DNA of 64,000 nucleotides, taken from positions 1,373,933-1,437,932 of the forward strand of contig NZ_LMIB01000001.1 in the NCBI RefSeq assembly GCF_001429065.1, in the 5' to 3' direction. Below, piece by piece: positions 37,755-46,420 of this stretch; the stretch's first letter is position 1, and each line of letters starts with the position of its first letter. The stretch is from Sphingomonas sp. Root710. GTDB taxonomy: Bacteria > Pseudomonadota > Alphaproteobacteria > Sphingomonadales > Sphingomonadaceae. Under the pieces are notes generated by a model, which saw only the letters and a program-made list of their open reading frames with translations, was not told the DNA's origin and ran no database searches. The position numbers and the translations under genes are program-made.

Positions 37755-38996
37755 ATGGCGACTAACGACGAAGCCGAGCTCAACGACCTGCGCATGTCGG
37801 AGGGCGTCCGCCCCTTATTCGACGCGGTGAAGCGGCACATCGAAGAGAATGTCGACCCCATCTACCCCGAATTCATTCGGCTGGGCGAGGGTCGCGCGAA
37901 CCGCTGGAGCTATGCACCCGGACAGCTGGAACTGCTGGAAGGTGCCAAGCAGAAGGCGAAGGCGGCCGGGCTTTGGAATTTCTTCCTGCCCAATTCCTCG
38001 ACGGGTGAGGGCCTGAGCAACCTCGATTACGCCTATATCGCCGCCGAACTCGGCAAGTCGCCGCTCGCATCCGAAACGCTGAACTGCTCGGCGCCCGATA
38101 CCGGCAACATGGAGGTGCTGGAACGCGTCGGCACGTCGGAACAGAAAGAGCGCTGGCTGGTGCCGCTGCTGAACGGCGAAATCCGGTCGGCCTATGCGAT
38201 GACCGAGCCGGCGGTCGCCTCATCCGATGCCAAGAACATTGCGACCACAGCGGTACTGGACGGCGACGAATGGGTGATCAATGGCGAGAAATTCTACATT
38301 TCCGGCGCGGGCGATCCCCGGTGCAAGGTCATGATCTGCATGGTCCGCAGCAATGACGGACCAGAGGCCAATCGGCGGCACTCGCAGATTTTGGTACCTA
38401 TCGATACTCCCGGAGTGACCATCGTCGGGCCGATGCTGGTGTTCGGCCATGATGACGCCCCCCACGGCCACATGCACATCCGCTTCGAGAATGTGCGCGT
38501 CCCGAAAAGCAACGTCCTCCTCGGCGAAGGGCGCGGCCTCGAAATCTCGCAGCTTCGCCTCGGGCCCGGCCGCATCCATCATTGCATGCGCATCATCGGT
38601 CAGACCGAGCGGGCGCTGGACCTCATGGTCAAGCGGGGCAATTCGCGTGAGGCTTTCGGCCGTCCGCTCGCGAAGCTCGGCAAGAATCTGGAGGTGATCG
38701 CCCGTGCGCGGATCGAGATCGAGGCGATGATGCTGATGGTCCTGAAAGCTGCAAAGGCGATGGACGTCATGGGCAGTCGCGATGCGCGCATCTGGGTCAG
38801 CATGGTGAAGGCCATGGTGCCGGAGCGCGCCGCCCAGATCATCGATCAGGCGATCCAGATCCATGGCGGTGCCGGCCTGTCCCAATGGTCACCGCTCACG
38901 GAAATGTATGCGACCGTTCGCCACCTGCGGATCGCCGACGGTCCAGACGAGGTTCACCATATGGTCGTCGGTCGCGCCGAACTCGGAAGGCATTGA
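37755..38996 (+). CDS. Acyl-CoA dehydrogenase, ACAD10/11-LvaC-like
   Basis: A 413-residue acyl-CoA dehydrogenase of the ACAD10/11 group. AYAMTEPAVASSDAKNIATT, INGEKFYISGAGDPRCKVMI, then IHGGAGLSQWSPLTEMYATV and RIADGPDEVHHMVVGR are family-specific. LvaC and the C-terminal half of ACAD10/11 act on 4-phosphoacyl-CoA made by a partner kinase. The kinase-like gene at 25594 fits that role even though it is 11 kb away on the other strand. ATG at 37755 is preceded by AAAAAGGA. It is last of the operon; the frame's extension into the thiolase gene is noise. A hairpin follows at 39040-39070. Confidence 0.9.
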   Translation: MATNDEAELNDLRMSEGVRPLFDAVKRHIEENVDPIYPEFIRLGEGRANRWSYAPGQLELLEGAKQKAKAAGLWNFFLPNSSTGEGLSNLDYAYIAAELGKSPLASETLNCSAPDTGNMEVLERVGTSEQKERWLVPLLNGEIRSAYAMTEPAVASSDAKNIATTAVLDGDEWVINGEKFYISGAGDPRCKVMICMVRSNDGPEANRRHSQILVPIDTPGVTIVGPMLVFGHDDAPHGHMHIRFENVRVPKSNVLLGEGRGLEISQLRLGPGRIHHCMRIIGQTERALDLMVKRGNSREAFGRPLAKLGKNLEVIARARIEIEAMMLMVLKAAKAMDVMGSRDARIWVSMVKAMVPERAAQIIDQAIQIHGGAGLSQWSPLTEMYATVRHLRIADGPDEVHHMVVGRAELGRH

Positions 38997-39039
38997 TGCA
39001 GCAGGGCCGGCAGATCGGCTAGCCGCTGCGCGATCTCCA

Positions 39040-39070
39040 CGGGCGCGGGCGACGGTCTCGGCCGCGCCCG
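39040..39070. terminator. Hairpin between convergent genes
   Basis: CGGGCGCGG at 39040-39048 pairs with CCGCGCCCG at 39062-39070 around a 13-base loop. ATATTT follows at 39077-39082 on the plus strand, giving a usable end for the five-gene beta-oxidation operon. The convergent AraC-type gene ends at 39105. Confidence 0.6.
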
Positions 39071-39104
39071 CGCTCATATTTCAAAACACCGGAAGCCATC
39101 TTCA

Positions 39105-40271
39105 TCAACTCATATGAGCGTTCCGATATTCGGTTGGCGACATACCAAGCCATTGCTGACAGGCTCGCCAGAGGCTTCGGCGGTCCGAGAAGCCCAGGTC
39201 GAAAGCGATGTCATCGAGATTTGCGGTCGTGCGCAGCAGGGAAAGCAGCTTCTCGCAACGCATCTCCTGCGAAATCAGGCGAAAACTAGTGCCGGAGCGT
39301 GCAAGGCGTCGCTGCAGCGTGGCGACGCTGATCCCCATCCGGTCGGCCGCCTGCTGTTGTGACAAGGGGCCGCGTAACAGAAGTGGCCGCAATTTCTCGA
39401 CCGTCGCCGACTGACGGCGCCCCCCTTGCTGCCGGATCCGGGCTGCGAGTTCGAGGAAGGTGGTGGTTTCATGATGCGGTGGCGACTGATATTTTCGCAC
39501 GCCCAGAGGAAGATCAAGCACAGCCTTGCTGTAAGACACCGTCAAGCCGGTCCCATGGCGATCGATATCGTCGGTCAGACCGGCCAGCGGGCTACCGTCC
39601 CTATCGTCCAACAACGAAGACAAGGAAAGCTGGTCTATCTCAATCGGCGCGGCGCTTCCCCAAAGCAATATGCAGTGAAAAACCAGAGCAATGATCTCCA
39701 GATATCGATCACCACGCTCGGAAGCTTCACCGGCTCGAGAGTAATGTATCATCACTCGTTCGGGGCTGCGGCCGATCTTCACCAACACATTAGAAGGAAT
39801 CAACGGGACAAGATCAGCAAACCGCTTCAATCCGCTGCCTATCGTGTCCATCTGATTGACGGCCGAGAAGATCATTCCCCAGGTCGACAATGGTAGCGGC
39901 TGGGGTGTGCATCCCTGCCCCTCGTCGTTGTTCAGCTTGATGTTATCCAGACAGAGATTCCAAAAATCGATCGTCGTCAGATAGTTTGGAAAATTTCCTT
40001 CGGTGCCGAGCCCGCTCCGCTCCATCAACGAATGGGCGAGCCGTACGCCGAAGAAATTTTCGGCATAATAGCGGGACAGGATATTGGCTGGAGGTATGCC
40101 GTCCGCATCGACCGGATGATCGCTGCAAGCGTCCCGCCTCAGGCCTGGGGACAGGCTGGGGATGCGACGGTCATCGAAATCCCGCTCGCGATCGAGAGGA
40201 AAGCCGCGAGGAAAGCCGATCGGGCCATGTTCATCTGCAAAGGATCTGCTGAGCGATACCGTCACGTCCAT
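39105..40271 (-). CDS. AraC family transcriptional regulator (copy 2)
   Basis: A 388-residue relative of the regulator at 30711. It shares the sensor motifs DEGQGCTPQPLPLSTWGMIF and FSAVNQMDT and the C-terminal double helix-turn-helix (AADRMGISVATLQRRLARSG and DIAFDLGFSDRRSLWRACQQ). The start is uncertain. At 40271 an ATG directly abuts GGGAGG, which is too close for normal initiation; the GTG at 40265, six bases further on, would have ideal spacing. A frame reaches back to 40472 but starts in noise. The gene converges with the beta-oxidation operon and is divergent from the second tandem TetR gene. Confidence 0.8.
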   Translation of the reverse strand: MDVTVSLSRSFADEHGPIGFPRGFPLDRERDFDDRRIPSLSPGLRRDACSDHPVDADGIPPANILSRYYAENFFGVRLAHSLMERSGLGTEGNFPNYLTTIDFWNLCLDNIKLNNDEGQGCTPQPLPLSTWGMIFSAVNQMDTIGSGLKRFADLVPLIPSNVLVKIGRSPERVMIHYSRAGEASERGDRYLEIIALVFHCILLWGSAAPIEIDQLSLSSLLDDRDGSPLAGLTDDIDRHGTGLTVSYSKAVLDLPLGVRKYQSPPHHETTTFLELAARIRQQGGRRQSATVEKLRPLLLRGPLSQQQAADRMGISVATLQRRLARSGTSFRLISQEMRCEKLLSLLRTTANLDDIAFDLGFSDRRSLWRACQQWLGMSPTEYRNAHMS

Positions 40272-40563
40272 CCTCCCACAAACCGTCAAATGAGCTGCCG
40301 TTGTTGGCAACGTGCGTTGAAGTTGTACATATTTAAGAAAATCGGCGGCGTCAATGACCAAGGGCGGCGAGAGCCATTCTGGATGGTCGCGACACGAGCG
40401 GCGAGACATGAAGGAATACATGATTATGCTGTGGCACCCCTTCCCTCTTCCGCGCGACAGGCATGGCCGCACGGCCGCAAACCCTATAGGCTATCGGCGC
40501 TTGGCCTTGACGCTGAGTCTGTGATCGATCACTCGCTCAACCGCTCAGTTGGGAATTTGCCTC
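40272..40563. promoter_or_regulatory. Shared intergenic region between AraC copy 2 and TetR copy 2
   Basis: About 290 bases hold the promoters of two divergent regulator genes. A short inverted repeat (CGTTG-TTGG-CAACG, 40299-40312) lies about 28 bases from the AraC start, and an AT-richer block (TACATATTTAAGAAAATC) at 40326-40343 could be a promoter. No further gene is seen. Confidence 0.4.
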
Positions 40564-41850
40564 ATGTCCTATGAGAAGGAGGGCGGTAGCTCGTACAGTC
40601 CCGTCCGGGTCGCTCGGCAGACGCGATCCGAGGATGCGCTTGCTCGCATTGCGCAAGCCGTCATCGGCCTGCTCGCGAGCGAAGGACAAGCCGCCCTGAC
40701 CCATCGCCGTGTCGCGGACTTGGCTGGCGTATCCTTGGCTGCAACGACCTATTATTACGCCGGCAAGTTCGAGATGATCAACGACGCGACCGCGCGGCTT
40801 CTGGATGCCTATATCAACGCTTTCATCCGCGCCGCCGAACGGCATCGCGAGGGCAGGCTGGGCATCGAGACTCTACCCGCGCTCGTCGTCAAGCTGCTCA
40901 AAAATGCTGCCGGCCGCCATGGCCGTGACACGCTCGCCTGGTTCGAGATCATGCTCGATTGCGCCCGCCATCCGAAAGGTCATGCAATCGCGCGGGGCTG
41001 GCTGGAAGCCATGGATACGGCCTGGACGGAACTGGCCGCCGAGCTGGGTCATCCGCCGGGCAGCTTGAAGATCGGGCCCGCAGTCGACGTCGTCATGGGC
41101 CTGCTCTTCATAACCGTGCCACTGGGCCTCTCCGCCGATGAGATGGAGGCGCTGATGGAGCGAAACGAAAGGCTGTCACCGCGCGCTGGCGATATGGTGC
41201 AAGGCGAAGTCGCGCGCCTCCCGGGCGATCTTACGCGCGTCACGAACAAGTCTCGTGAAACGCGTGATCGCATCGTCGAAGCCGCACTTGAGCTGCTCAT
41301 GGAGGGGGATGCGCCGCTGTCGTACAGCGCGATCGCCGCCCGCGTCGGCCTGACCGTTCCGACGACAACCTATCATTTCGGCACCTTGTCCGCCTTGCAG
41401 ACAGCAGCCCAGCGACGGTTGATGGGACAGGCCGCCGCACATTATCAGCATGTCAGGGAGCGGATAGGCTCAGTCGCCCATGAACCAGCCGCCATAGCTG
41501 ATATCATGGCCGATATTTTCGAGGCGGAGACGACGGAGGGTGCGCGCCTGGCGCTCGCCGCGTTCGCAATCTGGGTGGACGCCGCCCGCAAGCCGGAACT
41601 GAGGCCGGAGGTAGCGGACATGATCACGAGGCGGATCGACGACGTCCGCGAACTGCTGGGGAAGATCGGAGCGCTCGCGCGGCCAGGCAATGCGTTGATT
41701 GCCCTCGCCCAGCTTCTCGGCCGCGAGATCCGTGCGCTTTCGACGGGCGGGTTTCCCGATGACCGGATCGTAGCCCGCCAGGAATTCCTGGAAACGTTGC
41801 TGAGTTTGCAGTCCGATAGCCATCCGTTGATGCATCAAAAGCTTGCCTGA
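40564..41850 (+). CDS. Tandem TetR-type transcriptional regulator (copy 2)
   Basis: A 428-residue single chain with two TetR units, the second in this window with that layout. ALTHRRVADLAGVSLAATTY with the YYAGKF end is the first DNA-binding domain, and YSAIAARVGLTVPTTTYHFG the second. ALVVKLLKNAAGRHG is almost the same as in copy 1 (21576-22844), so the two come from one ancestor. It converges on the racemase-fold gene with a strong terminator between. ATG at 40564; a TTG at 40549 is weaker. Its target could be the TonB receptor unit on the opposite strand (46288 to 42023). Confidence 0.85.
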   Translation: MSYEKEGGSSYSPVRVARQTRSEDALARIAQAVIGLLASEGQAALTHRRVADLAGVSLAATTYYYAGKFEMINDATARLLDAYINAFIRAAERHREGRLGIETLPALVVKLLKNAAGRHGRDTLAWFEIMLDCARHPKGHAIARGWLEAMDTAWTELAAELGHPPGSLKIGPAVDVVMGLLFITVPLGLSADEMEALMERNERLSPRAGDMVQGEVARLPGDLTRVTNKSRETRDRIVEAALELLMEGDAPLSYSAIAARVGLTVPTTTYHFGTLSALQTAAQRRLMGQAAAHYQHVRERIGSVAHEPAAIADIMADIFEAETTEGARLALAAFAIWVDAARKPELRPEVADMITRRIDDVRELLGKIGALARPGNALIALAQLLGREIRALSTGGFPDDRIVARQEFLETLLSLQSDSHPLMHQKLA

Positions 41851-41937
41851 AAACACCTGTTCACCGGTGCCGCCGCTCGCATCCGATCGACGCCCCTTCC
41901 GCGTAGCGTCTACCTGCCAAGCTCCCAGACACGACCC

Positions 41938-41969
41938 AGGCCCGCCGCGCCCTACGACGCGGCGGGCCT
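41938..41969. terminator. Bidirectional hairpin terminator
   Basis: A perfect 12 bp stem (41938-41949 with 41958-41969) with an 8-base loop lies between the convergent TetR copy 2 and racemase-fold genes. It is G+C-rich and lacks a long T run on either side. Confidence 0.7.
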
Positions 41970-42022
41970 GACGAGCCATCCTACCTTCCTGCGCCGTTTG
42001 GGACGACGCTATGTCCGCATGT

Positions 42023-42835
42023 TCAGTTGGCGAACTCGAAGACCGACATCGCCTCTTTCCGGTGCGCCTCGGGGAATGGCCGATACGTTCCTGCGTGGCT
42101 CGTAGGGGGGATGCCGAGCGAACGCTGGAGACCTACGCGGTACTCGATCATCTTCGCGCCCACGCAGATCGGGTCGAACACCGGCGCATCATAGCCGGGA
42201 ATGCTCGAGATGCCGCATGCGGTCGCAAGGTTTGCGAGCGACGTGCTTCCCAGGATCACGGAATGCGCGCCTTGCTCCAGCACTTCCTTGCATCCGTTGA
42301 CGATCTCTTCGCGCACCAGCTCAGGATTCTTGAACGCATCGAGGACCAGCTCGTCATAACGCTCGGAGCCATAGACGGACGGCGACATCCGCCCCTGAAG
42401 GCCATAGCGCCATACGGCGTCCTCGGTCATCTCCTTGCAGCGGCGGTCGCGATGGACGAGGAAGCCGAATTTCGGCCCGGCCATGCAAGCCGAATATACG
42501 CAAGCCTCGACCGCGCCCACGACCGGAATCTTCAGCAATGAGCGTGCTTCCGCCAGCACCGGGTCCAGCGAGCAGGAAATTATGACGCCATCGCAGCCGG
42601 ATTCCTGGAGCTTGTAGAGCTTCTCAAGCAGGACTTTGCCATCCAGGAACGTGAAGAAGGGATTGAACAGCAATTCTATGCTGGTCTCTTCGATACAGTT
42701 ATTCCCGCTTTCGTACACAATCTCGACGTCATTTCCCATCACGCGCCGCAGATTTTTCTCCTGCAACGCGAGATAACCCCATTTATCGAGGATCGATGCC
42801 GAAACAACGTTCACAACACCAAGTTTCATCTTCAT
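42023..42835 (-). CDS. Asp/Glu racemase-fold protein lacking the second cysteine
   Basis: A 270-residue protein of the aspartate/glutamate/hydantoin racemase and maleate isomerase/AMDase superfamily. Cys88 lies in GVIISCSLDP, where the first catalytic Cys belongs. The second motif reads VILGSTSLANL, with Ser197-Thr198 where Cys-Thr or Cys-Ala is usual. So the two-cysteine racemase mechanism does not apply, and one-cysteine chemistry (decarboxylation, isomerisation) or another role is more likely. ATG at 42835 has GGAGCGG upstream. It is the last gene after the GDXG hydrolase (gap 38) and TonB receptor, a likely transcript. Confidence 0.75.
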   Translation of the reverse strand: MKMKLGVVNVVSASILDKWGYLALQEKNLRRVMGNDVEIVYESGNNCIEETSIELLFNPFFTFLDGKVLLEKLYKLQESGCDGVIISCSLDPVLAEARSLLKIPVVGAVEACVYSACMAGPKFGFLVHRDRRCKEMTEDAVWRYGLQGRMSPSVYGSERYDELVLDAFKNPELVREEIVNGCKEVLEQGAHSVILGSTSLANLATACGISSIPGYDAPVFDPICVGAKMIEYRVGLQRSLGIPPTSHAGTYRPFPEAHRKEAMSVFEFAN

Positions 42836-42873
42836 GGTTCCGCTCCTATGTTTCCGATGCCGGGCTGATCATT

Positions 42874-43821
42874 TCAATTCTGGTCCGATACCTCCAGGAA
42901 ATGCGCGATCTCCGCGATGGCGAAACGGGTGTTTGCCAATTCCTGGGGAAAAAGGTGGAAGGCGTGCGGGAGGTCCGGCTGGACACTCAGATGAGCTGAC
43001 ACACCGTTGGCCCACAGCCGCCCGGCGAACTTGACGCTCTGATCGCGCAGATATTCGACCGAAGTCGTCTGCAACAGGCTGGGCGGAAAGCGGGCGAGAA
43101 TGTCATCGGACGCCGCGGAGGGAGAAACGCGCGGATCGTGTATCGTCGCATCGCCCTGCAGGTAGAGGTCGGCGAGCGCGGTAAACCCGGCTTCGGAACA
43201 GATCCCGTCGTCGATGCCCTCGCTCGGCTCGGGATAGGGACGAAAGTCGAGCGCGGGCGACATCATGACAAGCGCGCTGGGAACCGTGCCGCCCCGCATT
43301 ATCATGTCGGCGGCCACGGCAGCGACGAGGTTGCCTCCCGCCGAGTCGCCGAACAGCGCCACGCTGCGCGCATCCGCCGCGCCCGAAGGCCCGTGTTTCA
43401 GCACAAATTCGAACGCCTCGACGCAGTCGTTGAGCCCCTGCGGAAAGCGATGTTCGGGTGCTAGACGATAATCGATCAACAAGATCGGCCGCCGCGTCGC
43501 AGCCGCAAGCATATGGACGAGATGCCGGTGCGTGTCCGGTGAACCCGCAATCCAGCCGCCGCCGTGGATATAGACGCCGCGAAGGCCTTCGTCCGCATCG
43601 GCGGGGATCACCCATTCTCCCGAAAAGCCTTCGAATGCGACCGGCTGAACGCGACAGTCGAAAACACGGTTCGCGCCCGTTTCGCTATAGTTTCCCATCA
43701 CATAGCGGGTGGCCGAAACCATATCGGGAAACGAGCCGGCCTTCTCGGCAAGCCCCGAAAGATGCTGCTTCACTTCGCCGATCGCGGTCGCGGCCTGGCG
43801 GCCGGAGGACATGCTCGTCAT
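42874..43821 (-). CDS. Alpha/beta hydrolase, GDXG (hormone-sensitive-lipase-like) family
   Basis: A 315-residue esterase-type protein. VYIHGGGWIAGSPDTHRHLV is the oxyanion-hole region, FGDSAGGNLVAAVAADMIM carries the nucleophile Ser, and PDLPHAFHLFP the His. Its place after a TonB receptor repeats the order seen at 18027-21387, although the two hydrolases differ in length. ATG at 43821 is preceded by AGAGAGGA. No export signal is seen. It could hydrolyse an ester or lactone of the imported compound. Confidence 0.9.
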   Translation of the reverse strand: MTSMSSGRQAATAIGEVKQHLSGLAEKAGSFPDMVSATRYVMGNYSETGANRVFDCRVQPVAFEGFSGEWVIPADADEGLRGVYIHGGGWIAGSPDTHRHLVHMLAAATRRPILLIDYRLAPEHRFPQGLNDCVEAFEFVLKHGPSGAADARSVALFGDSAGGNLVAAVAADMIMRGGTVPSALVMMSPALDFRPYPEPSEGIDDGICSEAGFTALADLYLQGDATIHDPRVSPSAASDDILARFPPSLLQTTSVEYLRDQSVKFAGRLWANGVSAHLSVQPDLPHAFHLFPQELANTRFAIAEIAHFLEVSDQN

Positions 43822-43904
43822 TGGGAATCCTCTCTCTTGGCAAATCTAGACCGCCGGCATCGGAGCAGCGATGACACTTTCCTGCAGGCCGGAGGTGGTA
43901 AACC

Positions 43905-43934
43905 CCCTCACCCCGGCATCCGCCGGAGTGAGGG
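43905..43934 (-). terminator. Hairpin after TonB receptor copy 2
   Basis: CCCTCA (43905-43910) pairs with TGAGGG (43929-43934), and inside it the CCCGGC/GCCGG arms extend the stem. It lies 9 bases past the receptor stop codon on the minus strand, and GGGTTT follows. It could attenuate rather than stop transcription into the hydrolase gene. Confidence 0.55.
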
Positions 43935-43942
43935 TCCTGGCC

Positions 43943-46288
43943 TCAATTTCGAATGCTGAACGAGATCCCGTAAGTAGCGGGACGCGCAGCGTAGCGTACG
44001 CGGGTATCCGAAACCGCGTTTGCATTCGTCCAATAATATTCGTTGAAGATGTTCTTGCCCCAGAGGGTCACCGACCAATTCCGATCGACGTTATGCAACC
44101 CCATTCGAACGTCGACCGTCCGGTAAGCACCAATCCGGGAAAATGCGTCATTGCCTACCGTCGAATTCGTCGCCGAGTTATAGGTGAAGTTGCCGCCGAC
44201 ATTGACCTCGAAGGCGTCGGTGACCGGCCAGCGATAATCGATATTCGAGGTCACCGAATATTTTGGCGCGAACGGTATCCGGGTGCCTTCGAAATCGACG
44301 AGCTGCGAAAAGCCGTTGAAGCCGGTGAACTCGTCGATCCGGCTATCGAGATAGGTAACCGACGTGCCGAAGGTCAGGCCGCGAACCGGCGCCGCAGTGA
44401 CGTTGAGTTCCGCGCCGCGGATCGACGATTTGGGCACATTCCGCAATGAATCCAGCAGGTTGAAGACTGGATCGATCACTTTGGAGCGCAGCTGCTTGTC
44501 ATTATACTTATAGTAGAAGGCAGCGCCCGTCAGGTTGAGCCGCCTATTAAACATCTGCAATTTGAAGCCGCCCTCATAATCCAGCAGCGATTCCTGAGTG
44601 ATGGGCGCCAGCTGCGAGAAGGTGGCTGCCGAGACGGTGGTGAATGCACCGCTCTTATAGCCTTTCGACACGTTGAAATAGAGCAGCAGATCCGGCGTCG
44701 CCTTGAAATCCACGCCAACCCGCCATGGGAAATTATGCTCCTTGAGCACCCCGCTGAAGCGGCCGGGCGTGTAGAGAATGCGGCCCTGGGCGTCCTGGGT
44801 GACGTTGTCCAGCGACACGCAGGCGAACGGCGGCAGCGGCGTGATCGCCCCCAGCCCCTGACCGGCGCGCAGCGTGTTGGACAAGTCGGTGAAGAATGCG
44901 GAGAGAGTATGCCGTGCATCCGTATCCTGCGTACAACTGTTGGCGTTGCGCCGAACGTTCGAATATCGAATGCCGCCCTTCACGGTCAGCTGATCGGTGA
45001 CGTCGAACTCGACATTGCCGAATGCCGCGTAGGACCTGGACTTCTGATTGGTTCCATACCCGTTCGTTTCCCACAGGCCCGTGGTCAGGATGAATGAGGC
45101 GTCACGCGTATCGAGCAGGCTTCTCTCGCGCACGGATGTCCGCTCGTAATTCGCTCCGACAACCCAGCGGAGATTGTCGAGGTTTGTGCTCGACGCACGA
45201 ACTTCCTGGGAGAAGCTTTTGACTTTGCCGATGGTGTTCGATGAGAAGTTCAACGGCACGATGCCGTCGGCGTCAGTCTGTTGATCGCGGGTAAAATGCG
45301 CAAAGTTCGTGATCGACGTCAATTTGACGGTCGGCAGGACATCGACATCGCCGCGCAGCGATACTGCATATTGCTTGTCGTCGCCGCGTGGCCGGCGCTC
45401 CGGGCTCCAATCGGCGGCGCGGTTGCTGCGGGGAGCGGTGGGAATATTGTCGAGCAGCGGATAGTTGCCAGGTACCTGGTTCAGGAGGAAGATGAACTGG
45501 GGCGCCTGCGGGTCAGACTTGTTGATGTGGCCGCTTGCGGTCAGCAGGAACCGAGCGCTCGCCGAGGGTTCCCAGGCAAGGCTGGCGCGGCCCGCCAATA
45601 CCCGGCTTTTGCCGAGACTATCATCGCGGGTATAACTGCGCTGCCAATCGTCGCCATGGACGGCACGCACCGCGATACGATAGCCCAGCGTGTCAGACAG
45701 AGGGCCGCTTACGAAACCGCTGCCTTCGATCGTGTTGAAGCGACCATAGCTGAGATCCAGCCCGTAGGACTGCTTCGCAGTCGGCTTAGCGGCGATGAAG
45801 TTGATCGCACCGCCGGTGGAACTCTGCCCGAACAGCGTCCCCTGCGGCCCCTTGAGAACCTCGACGCGTTCAAGGTCGAGAACGACCTGGCTGGTCAGGA
45901 CCGAAACCGGATAGGCCACCTCGTCCACATAGACGGCAACCGCAGGCGTCGCGCCCAGCGAGTCATCATAATAGCCGACGCCGCGTAGCGAATATACCGG
46001 CGTATTCGCGTTGGTCGTGGCGAAGCTGAGCGAAGGTATCACGCGAGTAAGGTCGCTGATCCCGGCCACACCCTGCTTCTGCAGATCATTTGCACTCACC
46101 GCCGTAACGGTCAAGCCGACGCGATTGAGAGGTTCGGCGCGTTTGTTGGCGGTGACCACGATCTCCGCCAGGCCGCCGTCCGCCGCCTCTCCCTCAGCAG
46201 AGGCTGCCTGCGCCAGAGCACTCGAAGCTGCAAGCATCGACGCAGACAAGACGAGCGCGCGCGATACTTTTATAACCGGCTTATACAT
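43943..46288 (-). CDS. TonB-dependent outer-membrane receptor (copy 2)
   Basis: A 781-residue receptor. The ATG at 46288 has GGGGAG at the right distance; the upstream ATG at 46303 overlaps that site. A signal peptide (LVLSASMLAASSALAQA) leads into the plug (EIVVTANKRAEPLNRVGLTV and PQGTLFGQSSTGGAINFIAA). The barrel runs to YGISFSIRN, so the last residue is Asn and not the usual Phe. Barrels of this type import large or poorly permeable compounds; the ligand is unknown. It resembles copy 1 and heads a unit with the hydrolase and the racemase-fold protein. Confidence 0.9.
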   Translation of the reverse strand: MYKPVIKVSRALVLSASMLAASSALAQAASAEGEAADGGLAEIVVTANKRAEPLNRVGLTVTAVSANDLQKQGVAGISDLTRVIPSLSFATTNANTPVYSLRGVGYYDDSLGATPAVAVYVDEVAYPVSVLTSQVVLDLERVEVLKGPQGTLFGQSSTGGAINFIAAKPTAKQSYGLDLSYGRFNTIEGSGFVSGPLSDTLGYRIAVRAVHGDDWQRSYTRDDSLGKSRVLAGRASLAWEPSASARFLLTASGHINKSDPQAPQFIFLLNQVPGNYPLLDNIPTAPRSNRAADWSPERRPRGDDKQYAVSLRGDVDVLPTVKLTSITNFAHFTRDQQTDADGIVPLNFSSNTIGKVKSFSQEVRASSTNLDNLRWVVGANYERTSVRERSLLDTRDASFILTTGLWETNGYGTNQKSRSYAAFGNVEFDVTDQLTVKGGIRYSNVRRNANSCTQDTDARHTLSAFFTDLSNTLRAGQGLGAITPLPPFACVSLDNVTQDAQGRILYTPGRFSGVLKEHNFPWRVGVDFKATPDLLLYFNVSKGYKSGAFTTVSAATFSQLAPITQESLLDYEGGFKLQMFNRRLNLTGAAFYYKYNDKQLRSKVIDPVFNLLDSLRNVPKSSIRGAELNVTAAPVRGLTFGTSVTYLDSRIDEFTGFNGFSQLVDFEGTRIPFAPKYSVTSNIDYRWPVTDAFEVNVGGNFTYNSATNSTVGNDAFSRIGAYRTVDVRMGLHNVDRNWSVTLWGKNIFNEYYWTNANAVSDTRVRYAARPATYGISFSIRN

Positions 46289-46322
46289 ATCAATACTCCC
46301 CATCTTTCGTATATTTTAAACA

Positions 46323-46341
46323 GCCAAAATTATATTTTGGC
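46323..46341. promoter_or_regulatory. Perfect AT-rich palindrome upstream of TonB receptor copy 2
   Basis: GCCAAAAT-TAT-ATTTTGGC, an 8 bp inverted repeat with a 3-base centre, lies 35-53 bases before the receptor start codon in an otherwise AT-rich gap. The form suits an operator for a TetR-type dimer. I saw no second copy in the window. Confidence 0.5.
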
Positions 46342-46420
46342 AAAATACAGATCAAACCAATTTAAACTAAAATATTAATGACGCCTTTTCGTGCGAATAC
46401 TGTTTTCTTCAAGGAAACGA

